Assembly (NCBI RefSeq): GCF_023023025.1
Contig: NZ_CP095481.1
Coordinates: forward strand, 6,399,001 to 6,463,000
Direction: 5' to 3'
From: Amycolatopsis sp. WQ 127309
GTDB lineage: Bacteria; Actinomycetota; Actinomycetes; Mycobacteriales; Pseudonocardiaceae
DNA length: 64,000 nt
Of this stretch, positions 9,137 through 16,882 are shown in pieces. A program made the position numbers and the translations under genes. Each line of letters begins with the position of its first letter. Positions within the stretch are counted from its first letter, which is position 1. The notes beneath the pieces are model-generated. The model made no database searches. It was not told the DNA's origin and was given only the letters and a program-made list of their open reading frames with translations.

Positions 9137-9304
9137 AACCGTCCATAACAGACTATCCACAGTGGACTCTTGTAGTCTTCGCGACGAATGTCCGTAGTAA
9201 ATACTTCACAGATGGCAGTCTCGTAGGTTAGGCTACGAAACAGCCGCGGGCCGCGCATCGACCGGCCGGGACGGCTTCGTCCTCCGCCTGTCGAGGAGAT
9301 CGTC
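9137..9304 (+). promoter_or_regulatory. control region of the 9.3-15.5 kb operon with RpiR-type operator array
   Basis: Three sites in a row fit TTGTAG-N6-CTACAA: TTGTAG-TCTTCG-CGACGA (9170-9187), CCGTAG-TAAATA-CTTCAC (9192-9209) and TCGTAG-GTTAGG-CTACGA (9221-9238). The last is a perfect 6-bp inverted repeat. Site starts are 22 and 29 bp apart. A separate palindrome TCCACAGTGGA is at 9156-9166. The sites lie 65-135 bp before the ATG at 9305, where a promoter would be expected. GAGGAG precedes the start. Confidence 0.6.
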
Positions 9305-10498
9305 ATGATGTGGTTTTCGCTCGCGCAAGCCGTGCCGGCCGCCACCGCCAACCCGGCGCCCGCGTTGTGGCGGATCGTCACGAAGATGGCCTACTTCGCG
9401 GGCCTGATCGGCACCATCGGCGCGACGATGCTCCACCTGCTCGTGCTGCGGCCGGTCCTGAACCGGCCGTCCGTCGACCCGCTGGACCGGAGTGTGCTCC
9501 GGCGCCGGACGAGCTGGTGGCTCGCCTTCGCCGGGACCTGGTACCTGGTCGCGCTGTACTTCCAGCTCGCCGGGAAAGCCGCGCGCGTCAAGGGAACCGA
9601 GATCCCGTACGGCCGGGCGCTGAAGCCGGGCTCGATCTGGACCTACGTCACCGTGCCCGGCAAGCGCGGCGAGTGGATCTCGACCGGCGCGCTGACGCTG
9701 ACCCAGTACCTGCTCTGGGCGGCGTCCGCCGTCGTGCTGATGCTCCTGTGGTCACCGCGGATGCGCGCGCACCTGACCGCGATCGCGTCGGGCGGGCTCG
9801 TGCTTTCCTTCGTGGCCTACCAGGTCACCTTGCTGCCGACCGACTTCGGCAAGGAGACCCTCGACAACCTCGTCGACGGTGTGCTCGACCACACGCACGT
9901 CTTCGCCGTCTCCACGTGGGTCGGCGGGATCACCGCGCTCGTCGTGCTGGCGACCGCCCGCCGTCACCTCACCGCCCGCGCCGGCGACACCTGGGCCCAG
10001 CTGTGGACGCGGTTCAGCACCGTCGCGCTGTGCGCCGTCGGCTGCCTGCTGATCAGCGGCCTGTACCTGGCCTGGACGTTCGTCGGCCGCCCCGGCGAGC
10101 TGTTCACGACCAGCTTCGGCCGGTTCCTGCTGGTCAAGGTCTCCCTGGTGGCGTGCATGATCATCGTCGGCGGGCTCAACGAGTTCCTGCTCATGCCGCG
10201 CATCGCCCGGGCCCGCGCCGCGGGCGAAGACGGCTCGGTGTTCCGGCTGGCCCTGCGCGTGTTCCCCGGCCTGGTGGCCGCCGAAGTCGTGCTCGCCGTC
10301 GGGGTGCTCTTCGTCCTGTCGTTCCTGACCGGCTCGGCCCGCGTCGAGGCCGGTGACCCCGATCCGACGCTCAGCGGCGGCATCGTCGGGATCGGCGTCC
10401 TGCTGGCCCTGCTGCTCGCGGTTTCCTTCGTCACCACGGCGAAAGTGAGCGAACGCCTCGCGCGGTCCGCGGCACCCGTGCCCGCCGCCGAATACTGA
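9305..10498 (+). CDS. CopD-domain integral membrane protein
   Basis: 397 residues with about nine hydrophobic segments. The block HTHVFAVSTWVGGITALVVLA (about 200-220) and the following RFSTVAL resemble the copper resistance D (CopD) domain, where His in this helix may bind metal. The role here is unknown; CopD-like proteins also occur as general membrane components without proven copper transport. It opens the rightward operon, 29 bp before the second hydrolase, and its promoter carries the island's operator array, so it probably handles uptake or export linked to the pathway. Start could be either of two adjacent ATGs (9305 or 9308). Confidence 0.75.
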   Translation: MMWFSLAQAVPAATANPAPALWRIVTKMAYFAGLIGTIGATMLHLLVLRPVLNRPSVDPLDRSVLRRRTSWWLAFAGTWYLVALYFQLAGKAARVKGTEIPYGRALKPGSIWTYVTVPGKRGEWISTGALTLTQYLLWAASAVVLMLLWSPRMRAHLTAIASGGLVLSFVAYQVTLLPTDFGKETLDNLVDGVLDHTHVFAVSTWVGGITALVVLATARRHLTARAGDTWAQLWTRFSTVALCAVGCLLISGLYLAWTFVGRPGELFTTSFGRFLLVKVSLVACMIIVGGLNEFLLMPRIARARAAGEDGSVFRLALRVFPGLVAAEVVLAVGVLFVLSFLTGSARVEAGDPDPTLSGGIVGIGVLLALLLAVSFVTTAKVSERLARSAAPVPAAEY

Positions 10499-10527
10499 CC
10501 CCACAACGTCCAGGAGGACTGCTCTCC

Positions 10528-11361
10528 ATGTCCGAACTCGCCTCCGAGCGCGCCCACTTCGTCGGCGGCACCCCGTTCTTCGCCTCGCAGCACGACCAGC
10601 GCCTGTTCTACGCGCTGTACGTGCCGAAGGACCACACGCCGGACGCCGAACCGCTGCCGCTCGTGGTCATCCAGCACGGCACCGGGCGGTCCGCCGAGCT
10701 CTACCGCGACCTGTGGAAGCAGTTCGCGATCGACCACCGCTGCGTGATCCTCACCCCGCTGTTCCCGGCCGGGCTGATGGAACCGGGGGAACTGCACAGC
10801 TACAAGTTCCTGGAGTACCGCGGCGTCCGCTTCGACGAGGAGCTGCTGCACATCGTCGACGAGGTCGGCGCCCGGTTCAACACGCGCACGGAACGCTTCT
10901 ACCTCCACGGTTTCTCCGGCGGCGGGCAGTTCGCGCACCGGTTCTTCTACGCTCACCCGGACCGGCTCGCCGGCGTCTCGATCGGCGCGCCCGGACGCAT
11001 CACCCAGCTCGACGACACGCTGCCGTGGTGGCTCGGCACCGGTGGGTTCGAGGAGCGCTTCGGCATCCGGATCGACCTCGACGCCCTGCGTGCGGTGCCG
11101 GTGCAGCTGGTCGTCGGCTCCGCGGACGTCGAGACCTGGGAGATCAACAACCCCGGCGGCCCGAACTGGATGGACGGCGTCGCCGACACCGGCAGCACCC
11201 GGGTCGAGCGGCTGCAGACCCTGCGCGACAACTTCGTCTCGCAGGGGATCGCGGTGCGCTGGGACGTCGTCCCCGGCGTCGGGCACAAGGGCAGCGAGGT
11301 GATCCCGGTGGTGCAGGACTTCGTCGGCGGGCTGCTGAGCACGGTCGAGAGCACCCGATGA
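10528..11361 (+). CDS. alpha/beta hydrolase, PHB-depolymerase/esterase-like (paralogue B)
   Basis: 277-residue cytosolic alpha/beta hydrolase with nucleophile Ser130 in GFSGG, oxyanion strand around VVIQHGTGR and a candidate catalytic His in VPGVGHKG. It is a paralogue of the 7359-8189 protein, aligning along its whole length. It carries a short insertion GGPNWMDGVADTG before the last strand region. An AGGAGG box precedes ATG 10528. Its stop overlaps the next start by ATGA. Two kept copies in one regulon suggest two related substrates or different positions in the pathway (inference). Confidence 0.85.
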   Translation: MSELASERAHFVGGTPFFASQHDQRLFYALYVPKDHTPDAEPLPLVVIQHGTGRSAELYRDLWKQFAIDHRCVILTPLFPAGLMEPGELHSYKFLEYRGVRFDEELLHIVDEVGARFNTRTERFYLHGFSGGGQFAHRFFYAHPDRLAGVSIGAPGRITQLDDTLPWWLGTGGFEERFGIRIDLDALRAVPVQLVVGSADVETWEINNPGGPNWMDGVADTGSTRVERLQTLRDNFVSQGIAVRWDVVPGVGHKGSEVIPVVQDFVGGLLSTVESTR

Positions 11362-12764
11362 GCGCCGTCGAGTCCTTTTTGGACGAACTCGCCACGCGCG
11401 GGATGCGCGTGCACTCGCTGCTCGTGCACCAGGGCGGCGCTACGACGCTCGACCTGTGGCAGTGGCCGCACGAACCGGAGCTGAAGCACAAGCTGCACTC
11501 GGCCACCAAGAGCTTCACCGCCACCGCTGTCGGGTTCGCCGAGGCGGAAGGGCTGCTTGACCTCGAAGACCCGGTGGCGGACTTCTTCGAGCTGCGGGAG
11601 CCGGGGGAGAACCTGAGCCGGATGCGCGTGCGGGACCTGCTGACCATGCGCACCGGGCACGCACGCGGCCTCTCCGGCGCGACGACCCGGCTGCGCAAGA
11701 CCGGCTGGGCCGGTGAGTTTCTCGAAGAGCCGGTCGTCGAACGCCCGGGCCGCACCTTCCGCTACAGCAGCACGACGAGCCACGTCCTGTCGGCCATCGT
11801 GCAGAAGGTCGCGGGCGAGCCCGTCGACGAGTACCTGCGGCCCCGCCTGTTCGAGCCGCTCGGCATCACCGACCACGACTGGGAACGCGACCCGGACGGC
11901 GTGTCCAGCGGCGGCAACGGCTTGTCGCTGCGGCCGCGGGACCTCCTGTCGTTCGGCGTGCTGTACCTGCAGGACGGTGTCTGGCAGGGCGAGCGCGTCC
12001 TGCCGGCGGGCTGGGTGCGCAAGGCGTCGGCGACGCACGTGCCGCGCGCGGTCAGCGGCGAGTGGAACGGCCAGGAGCTGCTGCCCGCCGGGCCGGACGC
12101 CGTCGCGAACTCCGGGTACGGCTACCAGTTCTGGACGTCCGCGGACGGCAGCTACGCCGCGTCGGGCCTGTTCGGCCAGGAGTGCATGGTCTTCCCGGAC
12201 CAGGACGCCGTCGTCGTGATCACCGGCGCGATGCCGGATCCGTCGTACCACGATCTGCCGCGCATGCTGCGCGAAGCGTTCCGTCGGGCGTTCGCGGAAC
12301 CGGCCGTAAACGTCGACCGCCGGGTCGAGCAGGCCCGCGAACCCGAGCCGCTCGCCTCGCCGGGGGAGCGGCCCGCTTTCGTGCGCACGTACGACTTCGA
12401 GCCCAACGACCAGGGCGTCCGCTCGGTGTCGGTCGAGGCGACGGCGGATGCCGTGCGGCTGCGGATCGAGGACGACCGGGGCACGCACACCCTCGACCAC
12501 GGGCTGGAGAAGTGGGTCCGGCAGCGCACCGGCGTCAGCGTCGGGCGGCTGCACCACTCGTACCAGGACGACGCGGCGCCGATCCTGGCCGGCGCGACGT
12601 GGACCGGCGACGTGCTGGACCTGACCTGGCACTTCCTGGAGGGGCCGTTCATCGACCGGCTCACGCTGCGATTCGAGGGCGACGCCGTCGTCCTCGAGCA
12701 CCGGGTGAACGTCAACTCCGGGCCGACGGTCCTCCCGCCGGCCCGCGGCACGGCCCGCGCCTGA
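11358..12764 (+). CDS. serine hydrolase, beta-lactamase class C / D-aminopeptidase family
   Basis: 468-residue penicillin-recognising serine hydrolase. The S-x-x-K motif is S48-A-T-K51 and the second motif Y-S-S is in FRYSSTTSH; a third HxG/KTG-like element is not obvious. There is no signal peptide, so it is cytosolic, unlike true beta-lactamases. Residues ~350-468 form an extra C-terminal beta-rich domain (FVRTYDFEPNDQG onward). Family members include esterases, amidases and D-amino acid peptidases. Start overlaps the upstream hydrolase stop (ATGA), so it acts with it, perhaps releasing an amino-acid-like product. Confidence 0.85.
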   Translation: MSAVESFLDELATRGMRVHSLLVHQGGATTLDLWQWPHEPELKHKLHSATKSFTATAVGFAEAEGLLDLEDPVADFFELREPGENLSRMRVRDLLTMRTGHARGLSGATTRLRKTGWAGEFLEEPVVERPGRTFRYSSTTSHVLSAIVQKVAGEPVDEYLRPRLFEPLGITDHDWERDPDGVSSGGNGLSLRPRDLLSFGVLYLQDGVWQGERVLPAGWVRKASATHVPRAVSGEWNGQELLPAGPDAVANSGYGYQFWTSADGSYAASGLFGQECMVFPDQDAVVVITGAMPDPSYHDLPRMLREAFRRAFAEPAVNVDRRVEQAREPEPLASPGERPAFVRTYDFEPNDQGVRSVSVEATADAVRLRIEDDRGTHTLDHGLEKWVRQRTGVSVGRLHHSYQDDAAPILAGATWTGDVLDLTWHFLEGPFIDRLTLRFEGDAVVLEHRVNVNSGPTVLPPARGTARA

Positions 12765-12783
12765 CCTCGTCCGAAGGAGGACC

Positions 12784-13728
12784 ATGACCGCACCGGTGCT
12801 GGACACCGACCTCGACCGCGCGTGGGAGGCGGTGACCCGCCACCTCGCGCCGACGCCGCTCATCCCGTTCCACCACGCGGGGCTCGACGTGCCCGTGTAC
12901 CTGAAGTACGAAGGCGCGCAACCCGTCGGGTCGTTCAAGATCCGCGGCGCGATCGCCGCGCTGACGGCGTACGCGGGCCAGCCGGTCGTCACGGCGTCGG
13001 TCGGCAACCACGCCCAGGGGATCGCCTACGCCGCGGGGCTGCTCTCGGTCGACGCGACCGTGGTCGTGCCCACGAGCGCGGCCCGCGTCAAGATCGAGGC
13101 CCTGCGCCGATATCCGATCACCCTCGTCCTCGAGGGCGACGACTTCGACGGCGCCGAGCGGCACGCGCTCGACCTCGCCACCGCGGGCGGGCAGTACGTC
13201 TCGGCGTATAACGACCTGCACGTCATCGCCGGGCAGAGCACGCTGCTGACCGAGGTCGCGGCGGACCTGGCCGAGGACTTCACGGTCGTCGTCCCGGCCG
13301 GGGGCGGCGGCCTGCTGTCGGGAGTGGCGCTGGCCGCGCGTCGCGCGTCGCAGGACGTCCGCGTGATCGGCGTCGAAGCCGCCGCCTGCCGGGCCTTGTC
13401 GACGGCTGTTTCCACTGGTCACGTGGTGTCCGTGCCGATGGGGGAGACCATCGCGGACGGGCTCGACGGCAACCTCGAACCGACGTCCGCCACGCCTGGC
13501 ATCGTCCGGGACTGCGGAGTGGCGATGGTCTCGGTGCCCGAGGAGACCATCCGGCGGTCGGTGCGGGAACTCGTCGCGACGGCCGGGCTGGTAGCCGAGG
13601 GCGCGTCGGCGACCACGCTGGCCGCGCTGCGCGAAGGTCTCGTCCCCGCCGACAGGCCGATCGTGCTGGTCGTCTCCGGGCGGAACATCGGTCTCGACCT
13701 GCTCGCGACCATCCTGGGAGAGCCATGA
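12784..13728 (+). CDS. PLP-dependent threonine/serine dehydratase-like enzyme
   Basis: 314-residue fold-type II PLP enzyme of the threonine/serine dehydratase family. The Schiff-base lysine is K52 (GSFKIRGA); the substrate loop SVGNHAQG and the phosphate loop PAGGGGLLSG are present. The regulatory ACT domain of biosynthetic IlvA is absent, so it is a catabolic or specialised form. It would deaminate a beta-hydroxy amino acid to a 2-keto acid. It lies 19 bp after the serine hydrolase with GAAGGAGG before ATG 12784, and overlaps the racemase gene by ATGA. Confidence 0.9.
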   Translation: MTAPVLDTDLDRAWEAVTRHLAPTPLIPFHHAGLDVPVYLKYEGAQPVGSFKIRGAIAALTAYAGQPVVTASVGNHAQGIAYAAGLLSVDATVVVPTSAARVKIEALRRYPITLVLEGDDFDGAERHALDLATAGGQYVSAYNDLHVIAGQSTLLTEVAADLAEDFTVVVPAGGGGLLSGVALAARRASQDVRVIGVEAAACRALSTAVSTGHVVSVPMGETIADGLDGNLEPTSATPGIVRDCGVAMVSVPEETIRRSVRELVATAGLVAEGASATTLAALREGLVPADRPIVLVVSGRNIGLDLLATILGEP

Positions 13729-14720
13729 TCACGACAACCGACTACCACACCGCCGGCGAGCCGTTCCGGATCGTGACGTCCGGAGTACCGGAGATCCCGG
13801 GGACGACGGTGCTCGAACGGCGCGCGGCCGCCCAGTCGTCGCCCGAGATCGACGCCGTCCGGCAGCTGCTGGTGCGCGAACCGCGTGGGCACGCCGACAT
13901 GTACGGCTGCTTCCTCGTGCCGCCCGACGACGACGGCGCCGAGTTCGGCGTCCTGTTCTGGCACAAGGACGGCTACTCGACGGCGTGCGGCCACGGCACC
14001 ATCGCGCTCGGTGCGTGGGCGGTCCGCACCGGCCGGGTTTCCGCGGCCCCGGACGGCGTCACCGACGTCGTCATGGACGTCCCGTCCGGCCGGGTGACGG
14101 CGGCGGTGTCCTGTGTGGACGGTGTGGTGCAGCGGGTGTCGTTCCGGAACGTGGATGCCTACGTGATGGGCCGGGACGTCGAGGTGCCGACGAAGCGTGG
14201 CCCGGTGCGCGTCGACGTCAGCTACGGCGGCGCCATCTACGCGTCGGTCCCGGCGGCGGCGCTGGGGCTGCGCGTGGTTCCGGAGCACTACGCCGAGCTG
14301 GTCGCCGCCGGTCGTGAGATCAAGTGGGCCCTGGACGCGACCGCGTGGGCCACCCACGCCGGCGACAGCCGCCTGAGCGGCGTCTACGCGACGATGATCT
14401 ACGACGACTTCGGGGACACGCCCGCGGGTCCGCACCAGCGCAACATCACGGTGTTCGCCGACGGTCAGGCCGACCGTTCGTCTTGTGGTTCCGGCACTTC
14501 CGCGCGGCTCGCGCTGCTGGCCGCCGACGGCCGGCTGCCCGCCGGCGCCGTCCTGACCCACGACTCGATCATCGGGACGACGTTCACCGGGCGCGTCGTC
14601 TCGACCGCCGTTTCGGGTGCGGTGGCCACCGAAATCGAGGGCACGGCGTACCAGACCGGCGAATGCTCCTTCGGCCTCGATCCGGCCGACGACCTGGGAA
14701 CGGGGTTCGTACTGCGATGA
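13725..14720 (+). CDS. proline racemase family protein, probable 4-hydroxyproline 2-epimerase-type
   Basis: 331-residue enzyme of the proline racemase family. Both catalytic bases are cysteines: C88 in STACGHGTIA and C254 in DRSSCGSGTSA. Two Cys are expected of racemases and epimerases; trans-3-hydroxyproline dehydratases have Thr in the first position, so a dehydratase is unlikely. The usual N-terminal DYHTAGEP motif is present. Proline racemase and 4-hydroxyproline epimerase cannot be told apart with confidence by eye. Its ATG overlaps the dehydratase stop and its stop overlaps proC (ATGA both times). Confidence 0.9.
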   Translation: MITTTDYHTAGEPFRIVTSGVPEIPGTTVLERRAAAQSSPEIDAVRQLLVREPRGHADMYGCFLVPPDDDGAEFGVLFWHKDGYSTACGHGTIALGAWAVRTGRVSAAPDGVTDVVMDVPSGRVTAAVSCVDGVVQRVSFRNVDAYVMGRDVEVPTKRGPVRVDVSYGGAIYASVPAAALGLRVVPEHYAELVAAGREIKWALDATAWATHAGDSRLSGVYATMIYDDFGDTPAGPHQRNITVFADGQADRSSCGSGTSARLALLAADGRLPAGAVLTHDSIIGTTFTGRVVSTAVSGAVATEIEGTAYQTGECSFGLDPADDLGTGFVLR

Positions 14721-15508
14721 CCACGACCATTGTGGGCGGCGGCAACATGGGCGAAGCGCTCCTGGCCGGCCTGCTCGCCGGCGGCGCCACTGCCGAGATC
14801 ACCGTCGTCGAGCCGGCTCCGGCGCGAGCGGAGTACCTGCGTTCGCGCTACGACGTCACGGTGACTTCGCTGGCCGAGGCCGTGCCGAAGGCGGAGACGT
14901 TGCTGATCACGGTGAAGCCGTACCACTTCACCGCGCTCCTTGACGAGCTGGCTTCGCTGGTGACGCCGGGGCAGCTGATCGTGTCGGCGGTGGGCGGGAC
15001 GCCGACGTCGAGCATCGAGGCGCGGCTGCCGGGCGAGCCGGTGGTGGTGCGGAGCATGCCGAACCTGCCGGTGTCGGTGGGCGCGGGCACGATCGCGATC
15101 AGCGCCGGCCGGTACGCCGGTGCTGCCGACCTCGACCGCGTGAAGACGCTGCTGGCGCCGCTGGGCCGGGTCGTCGCGGTGCAGGAGAGCCAGCTGGACA
15201 CCGTGACGGCGCTATCGGGTGGCGGCCCGGCGTACTTCGCCCTGCTGGCCGAGGCGATGATCGACGCCGGAGTCCTCGCGGGCCTCCCAAGGCCGTTGTC
15301 GGCGGAGCTGGTCCTCGCAACGGCGGCGGGATCGGGCCGCATGCTGGGCGAGCCGGACGCCGACCCGGCCCAGCTACGCGCGGCGGTCTGCAGCCCGGGC
15401 GGCACGACGATCACGGCGATCCAGGAACTGGAGAGCAGCGCCTTCCGAGCAGCGGTGATGGCCGCAGTGGTCGCGGCCCGAGACCGCTCACTGGAGATGG
15501 GCCGCTGA
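14717..15508 (+). CDS. proC: pyrroline-5-carboxylate reductase
   Basis: 263-residue ProC. The NAD(P) fold starts at residue 4 with IVGGGNMGEALLAG. The C-terminal dimer domain carries VTALSGGGPAYFALLAEAM and the conserved CSPGGTTITAI. It reduces 1-pyrroline-5-carboxylate to L-proline. With ornithine aminotransferase in the same regulon (20639-21829), it could turn ornithine-derived pyrroline carboxylate into proline. A homologous cyclic imine such as piperideine carboxylate is another possible substrate. It is the last gene of the rightward operon. Confidence 0.93.
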   Translation: MTTTIVGGGNMGEALLAGLLAGGATAEITVVEPAPARAEYLRSRYDVTVTSLAEAVPKAETLLITVKPYHFTALLDELASLVTPGQLIVSAVGGTPTSSIEARLPGEPVVVRSMPNLPVSVGAGTIAISAGRYAGAADLDRVKTLLAPLGRVVAVQESQLDTVTALSGGGPAYFALLAEAMIDAGVLAGLPRPLSAELVLATAAGSGRMLGEPDADPAQLRAAVCSPGGTTITAIQELESSAFRAAVMAAVVAARDRSLEMGR

Positions 15509-15580
15509 CCCGTCGCTGTGCCGGACTTCGGGCCACCCGGACCTTGCCTGCGCGCGGCGGTCGTGAGGGTCCGGCAGTGC

Positions 15581-15643
15581 CGAAGTCCGTGAATGCCACA
15601 TCGAGGGACATAGTGTCCGTGAATGTGGCATTCACGGACTTCG
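15581..15643. repeat. long palindromic intergenic element, copy 1
   Basis: Perfect 21-bp inverted repeat: left arm 15581-15601, right arm 15623-15643, both ending in the core AAGTCCGTGAATGCCACAT or its complement. The 21-nt loop itself contains a small hairpin GGACA-TAG-TGTCC. The loop also repeats part of the arm (GTCCGTGAATG). There is no T-tract, so it is not a classic intrinsic terminator, but in RNA it would form a very stable stem. Confidence 0.9.
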
Positions 15644-15900
15644 GGCTGTCCGGTGCGGCGAGGCGGGAAGCCAGATCTTGGCGGAGCCGCGGCAGCTCCG
15701 GCCGCGGGAGCCATGAGCGAGGTGGGCCAGCCGCCGCGACCCCCGCCGCCCCAGCTTCAGCAGCTGCCGCTGCGGCGAGGTGGCTCCGATGAGGCGGTGG
15801 CCTCGGGTGAGGTCGCCGTCGGCCCCGGCGGGGTGGGCGTGCCGGACTTCGGGGCGGCCGGGACCTGCCTGCGCGTGGGGAGCGTGAGGGGCCGCCGCTC

Positions 15901-15959
15901 AAGTCCGTGAATGGCACATTGAGGGACATAGTGTCCGTGAATGTGGCATTCACGGACTT
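15901..15959. repeat. long palindromic intergenic element, copy 2
   Basis: Second copy of the element at 15581-15643. Arms 15901-15919 and 15941-15959 pair over 19 bp with a single mismatch (ATGGCACAT against ATGTGGCAT). The loop again carries GGACA-TAG-TGTCC. It ends 19 bp before the stop codon of the RpiR-2 gene, so it is also positioned to terminate or stabilise that transcript. Confidence 0.9.
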
Positions 15960-15977
15960 TCCAGGGGCGGCGGAGCG

Positions 15978-16859
15978 TCAGGGGCGGCGGGGGCGGGGGG
16001 CGCCCGGGACCAGGCGTTCCCGCAGGGACGCCAGCAGTTCTGTGTTCGCCGAGACTGAGCTGGGGTCTTTTTTGGCGATCGCCAGCAGCAGGCAGTCCAA
16101 GACCAGCGTCGTGCTCAGGCCCTCCTGCGTGAGGCCGCTCGGCGAGCGTGTTGCCGTGAGCGTGACGTCGACCTGACTGTCCAAAGTGGCGCCCAGTGAG
16201 TCCGTGAGCAGCAGGACGCCCGCTCCGGAGGACCGCGCGTGGCGGACCAGCGTCGTCATGTCCGGTAGCAGGCGCTCCGGTGCGTTCAGCACCACGACGT
16301 CGCCCGCCTCGATGGTGAGGAGTTCGTCGGCGAGGCGGAAGCCCGTCGCCGATGTGCTGCGGGCCCGCCGGCCCAGACGCTGCAGGCGGGTCGCGAGGTA
16401 GCGCACCGGCAGCTCCGAGACGCCCAGGCCGTAGCCGAGCACCGTGTTCGCGCCCGCCAGCAGCTCGACCGCCGCCGTGAAGGCCGGTTCGGACAGCAGC
16501 CTGCGGGTTTCGGTGAGGCGGTCGACGGACTCGGCGAGCAGCTCGTCCAGCAGGGACGTCGTGTCGTCGCCGGCCTGCTCGACGCGCTTGCGCAGCCGGG
16601 CGGCCGGGGTGTCGGAGACGACGTCCCGGCCCACCGCGCGCTTCAGCTCGGGCAGGCCCGAGTAGCCGAGGGCCTTGACCGTGCGGATGACGGTCGCGTC
16701 GCTGGTCCCGCTCAGCGCGCCCAGCTCGCCCGCCGTGGACAGCACGATCATCCCCGGGTGCTTCCACAGGTACTCGGCGACGCGCCGCTCGGCGGCCGAG
16801 AGGTCCCCGATCCGCCGGCCGATCCGGTCGGCCAGCGGCTCACTTCCGTCGTCGCTCAC
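15978..16859 (-). CDS. MurR/RpiR family regulator with SIS domain (RpiR-2)
   Basis: 293-residue RpiR regulator. The helix-turn-helix is at ~25-75 (STAGELGALSGTSDATVIRT) and the SIS domain at ~115-250 (NTVLGYGLGVSELPVRYLATRL, VVVLNAP). GTG 16859 is the start, 23 bp after the stop of the aldehyde dehydrogenase-cupin gene. That makes it the last gene of the leftward RpiR-3 operon. Opening and closing one operon with related regulators is unusual; the SIS ligand pockets differ, so the proteins may sense different intermediates (inference). Confidence 0.9.
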   Translation of the reverse strand: MSDDGSEPLADRIGRRIGDLSAAERRVAEYLWKHPGMIVLSTAGELGALSGTSDATVIRTVKALGYSGLPELKRAVGRDVVSDTPAARLRKRVEQAGDDTTSLLDELLAESVDRLTETRRLLSEPAFTAAVELLAGANTVLGYGLGVSELPVRYLATRLQRLGRRARSTSATGFRLADELLTIEAGDVVVLNAPERLLPDMTTLVRHARSSGAGVLLLTDSLGATLDSQVDVTLTATRSPSGLTQEGLSTTLVLDCLLLAIAKKDPSSVSANTELLASLRERLVPGAPRPRRP

Positions 16860-16882
16860 GGAGCGCAGCCTACCCAGCTTCG

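Larger units (their letters stand above)
15509..15977. other. 469-bp gene-free convergent region
   Basis: Lies between the convergent ends of proC and the RpiR-2 gene. No credible coding sequence was found. It holds two related units, 15518-15643 and 15839-15959. Each begins GTGCCGGACTTCGGG, continues through a CCT(T)GCCTGCGCG-containing spacer and a CGTGAGG block, and ends in a long palindrome. The 195 bp between units are GC-rich with no clear signal. The palindromes could stop transcription from both sides. Confidence 0.7.

Noticed and set aside
12784..15508. Hydroxyectoine degradation cluster
   Set aside because: The dehydratase is EutB-like in family only; EutA, EutC, EutD and EutE equivalents are not recognisable.
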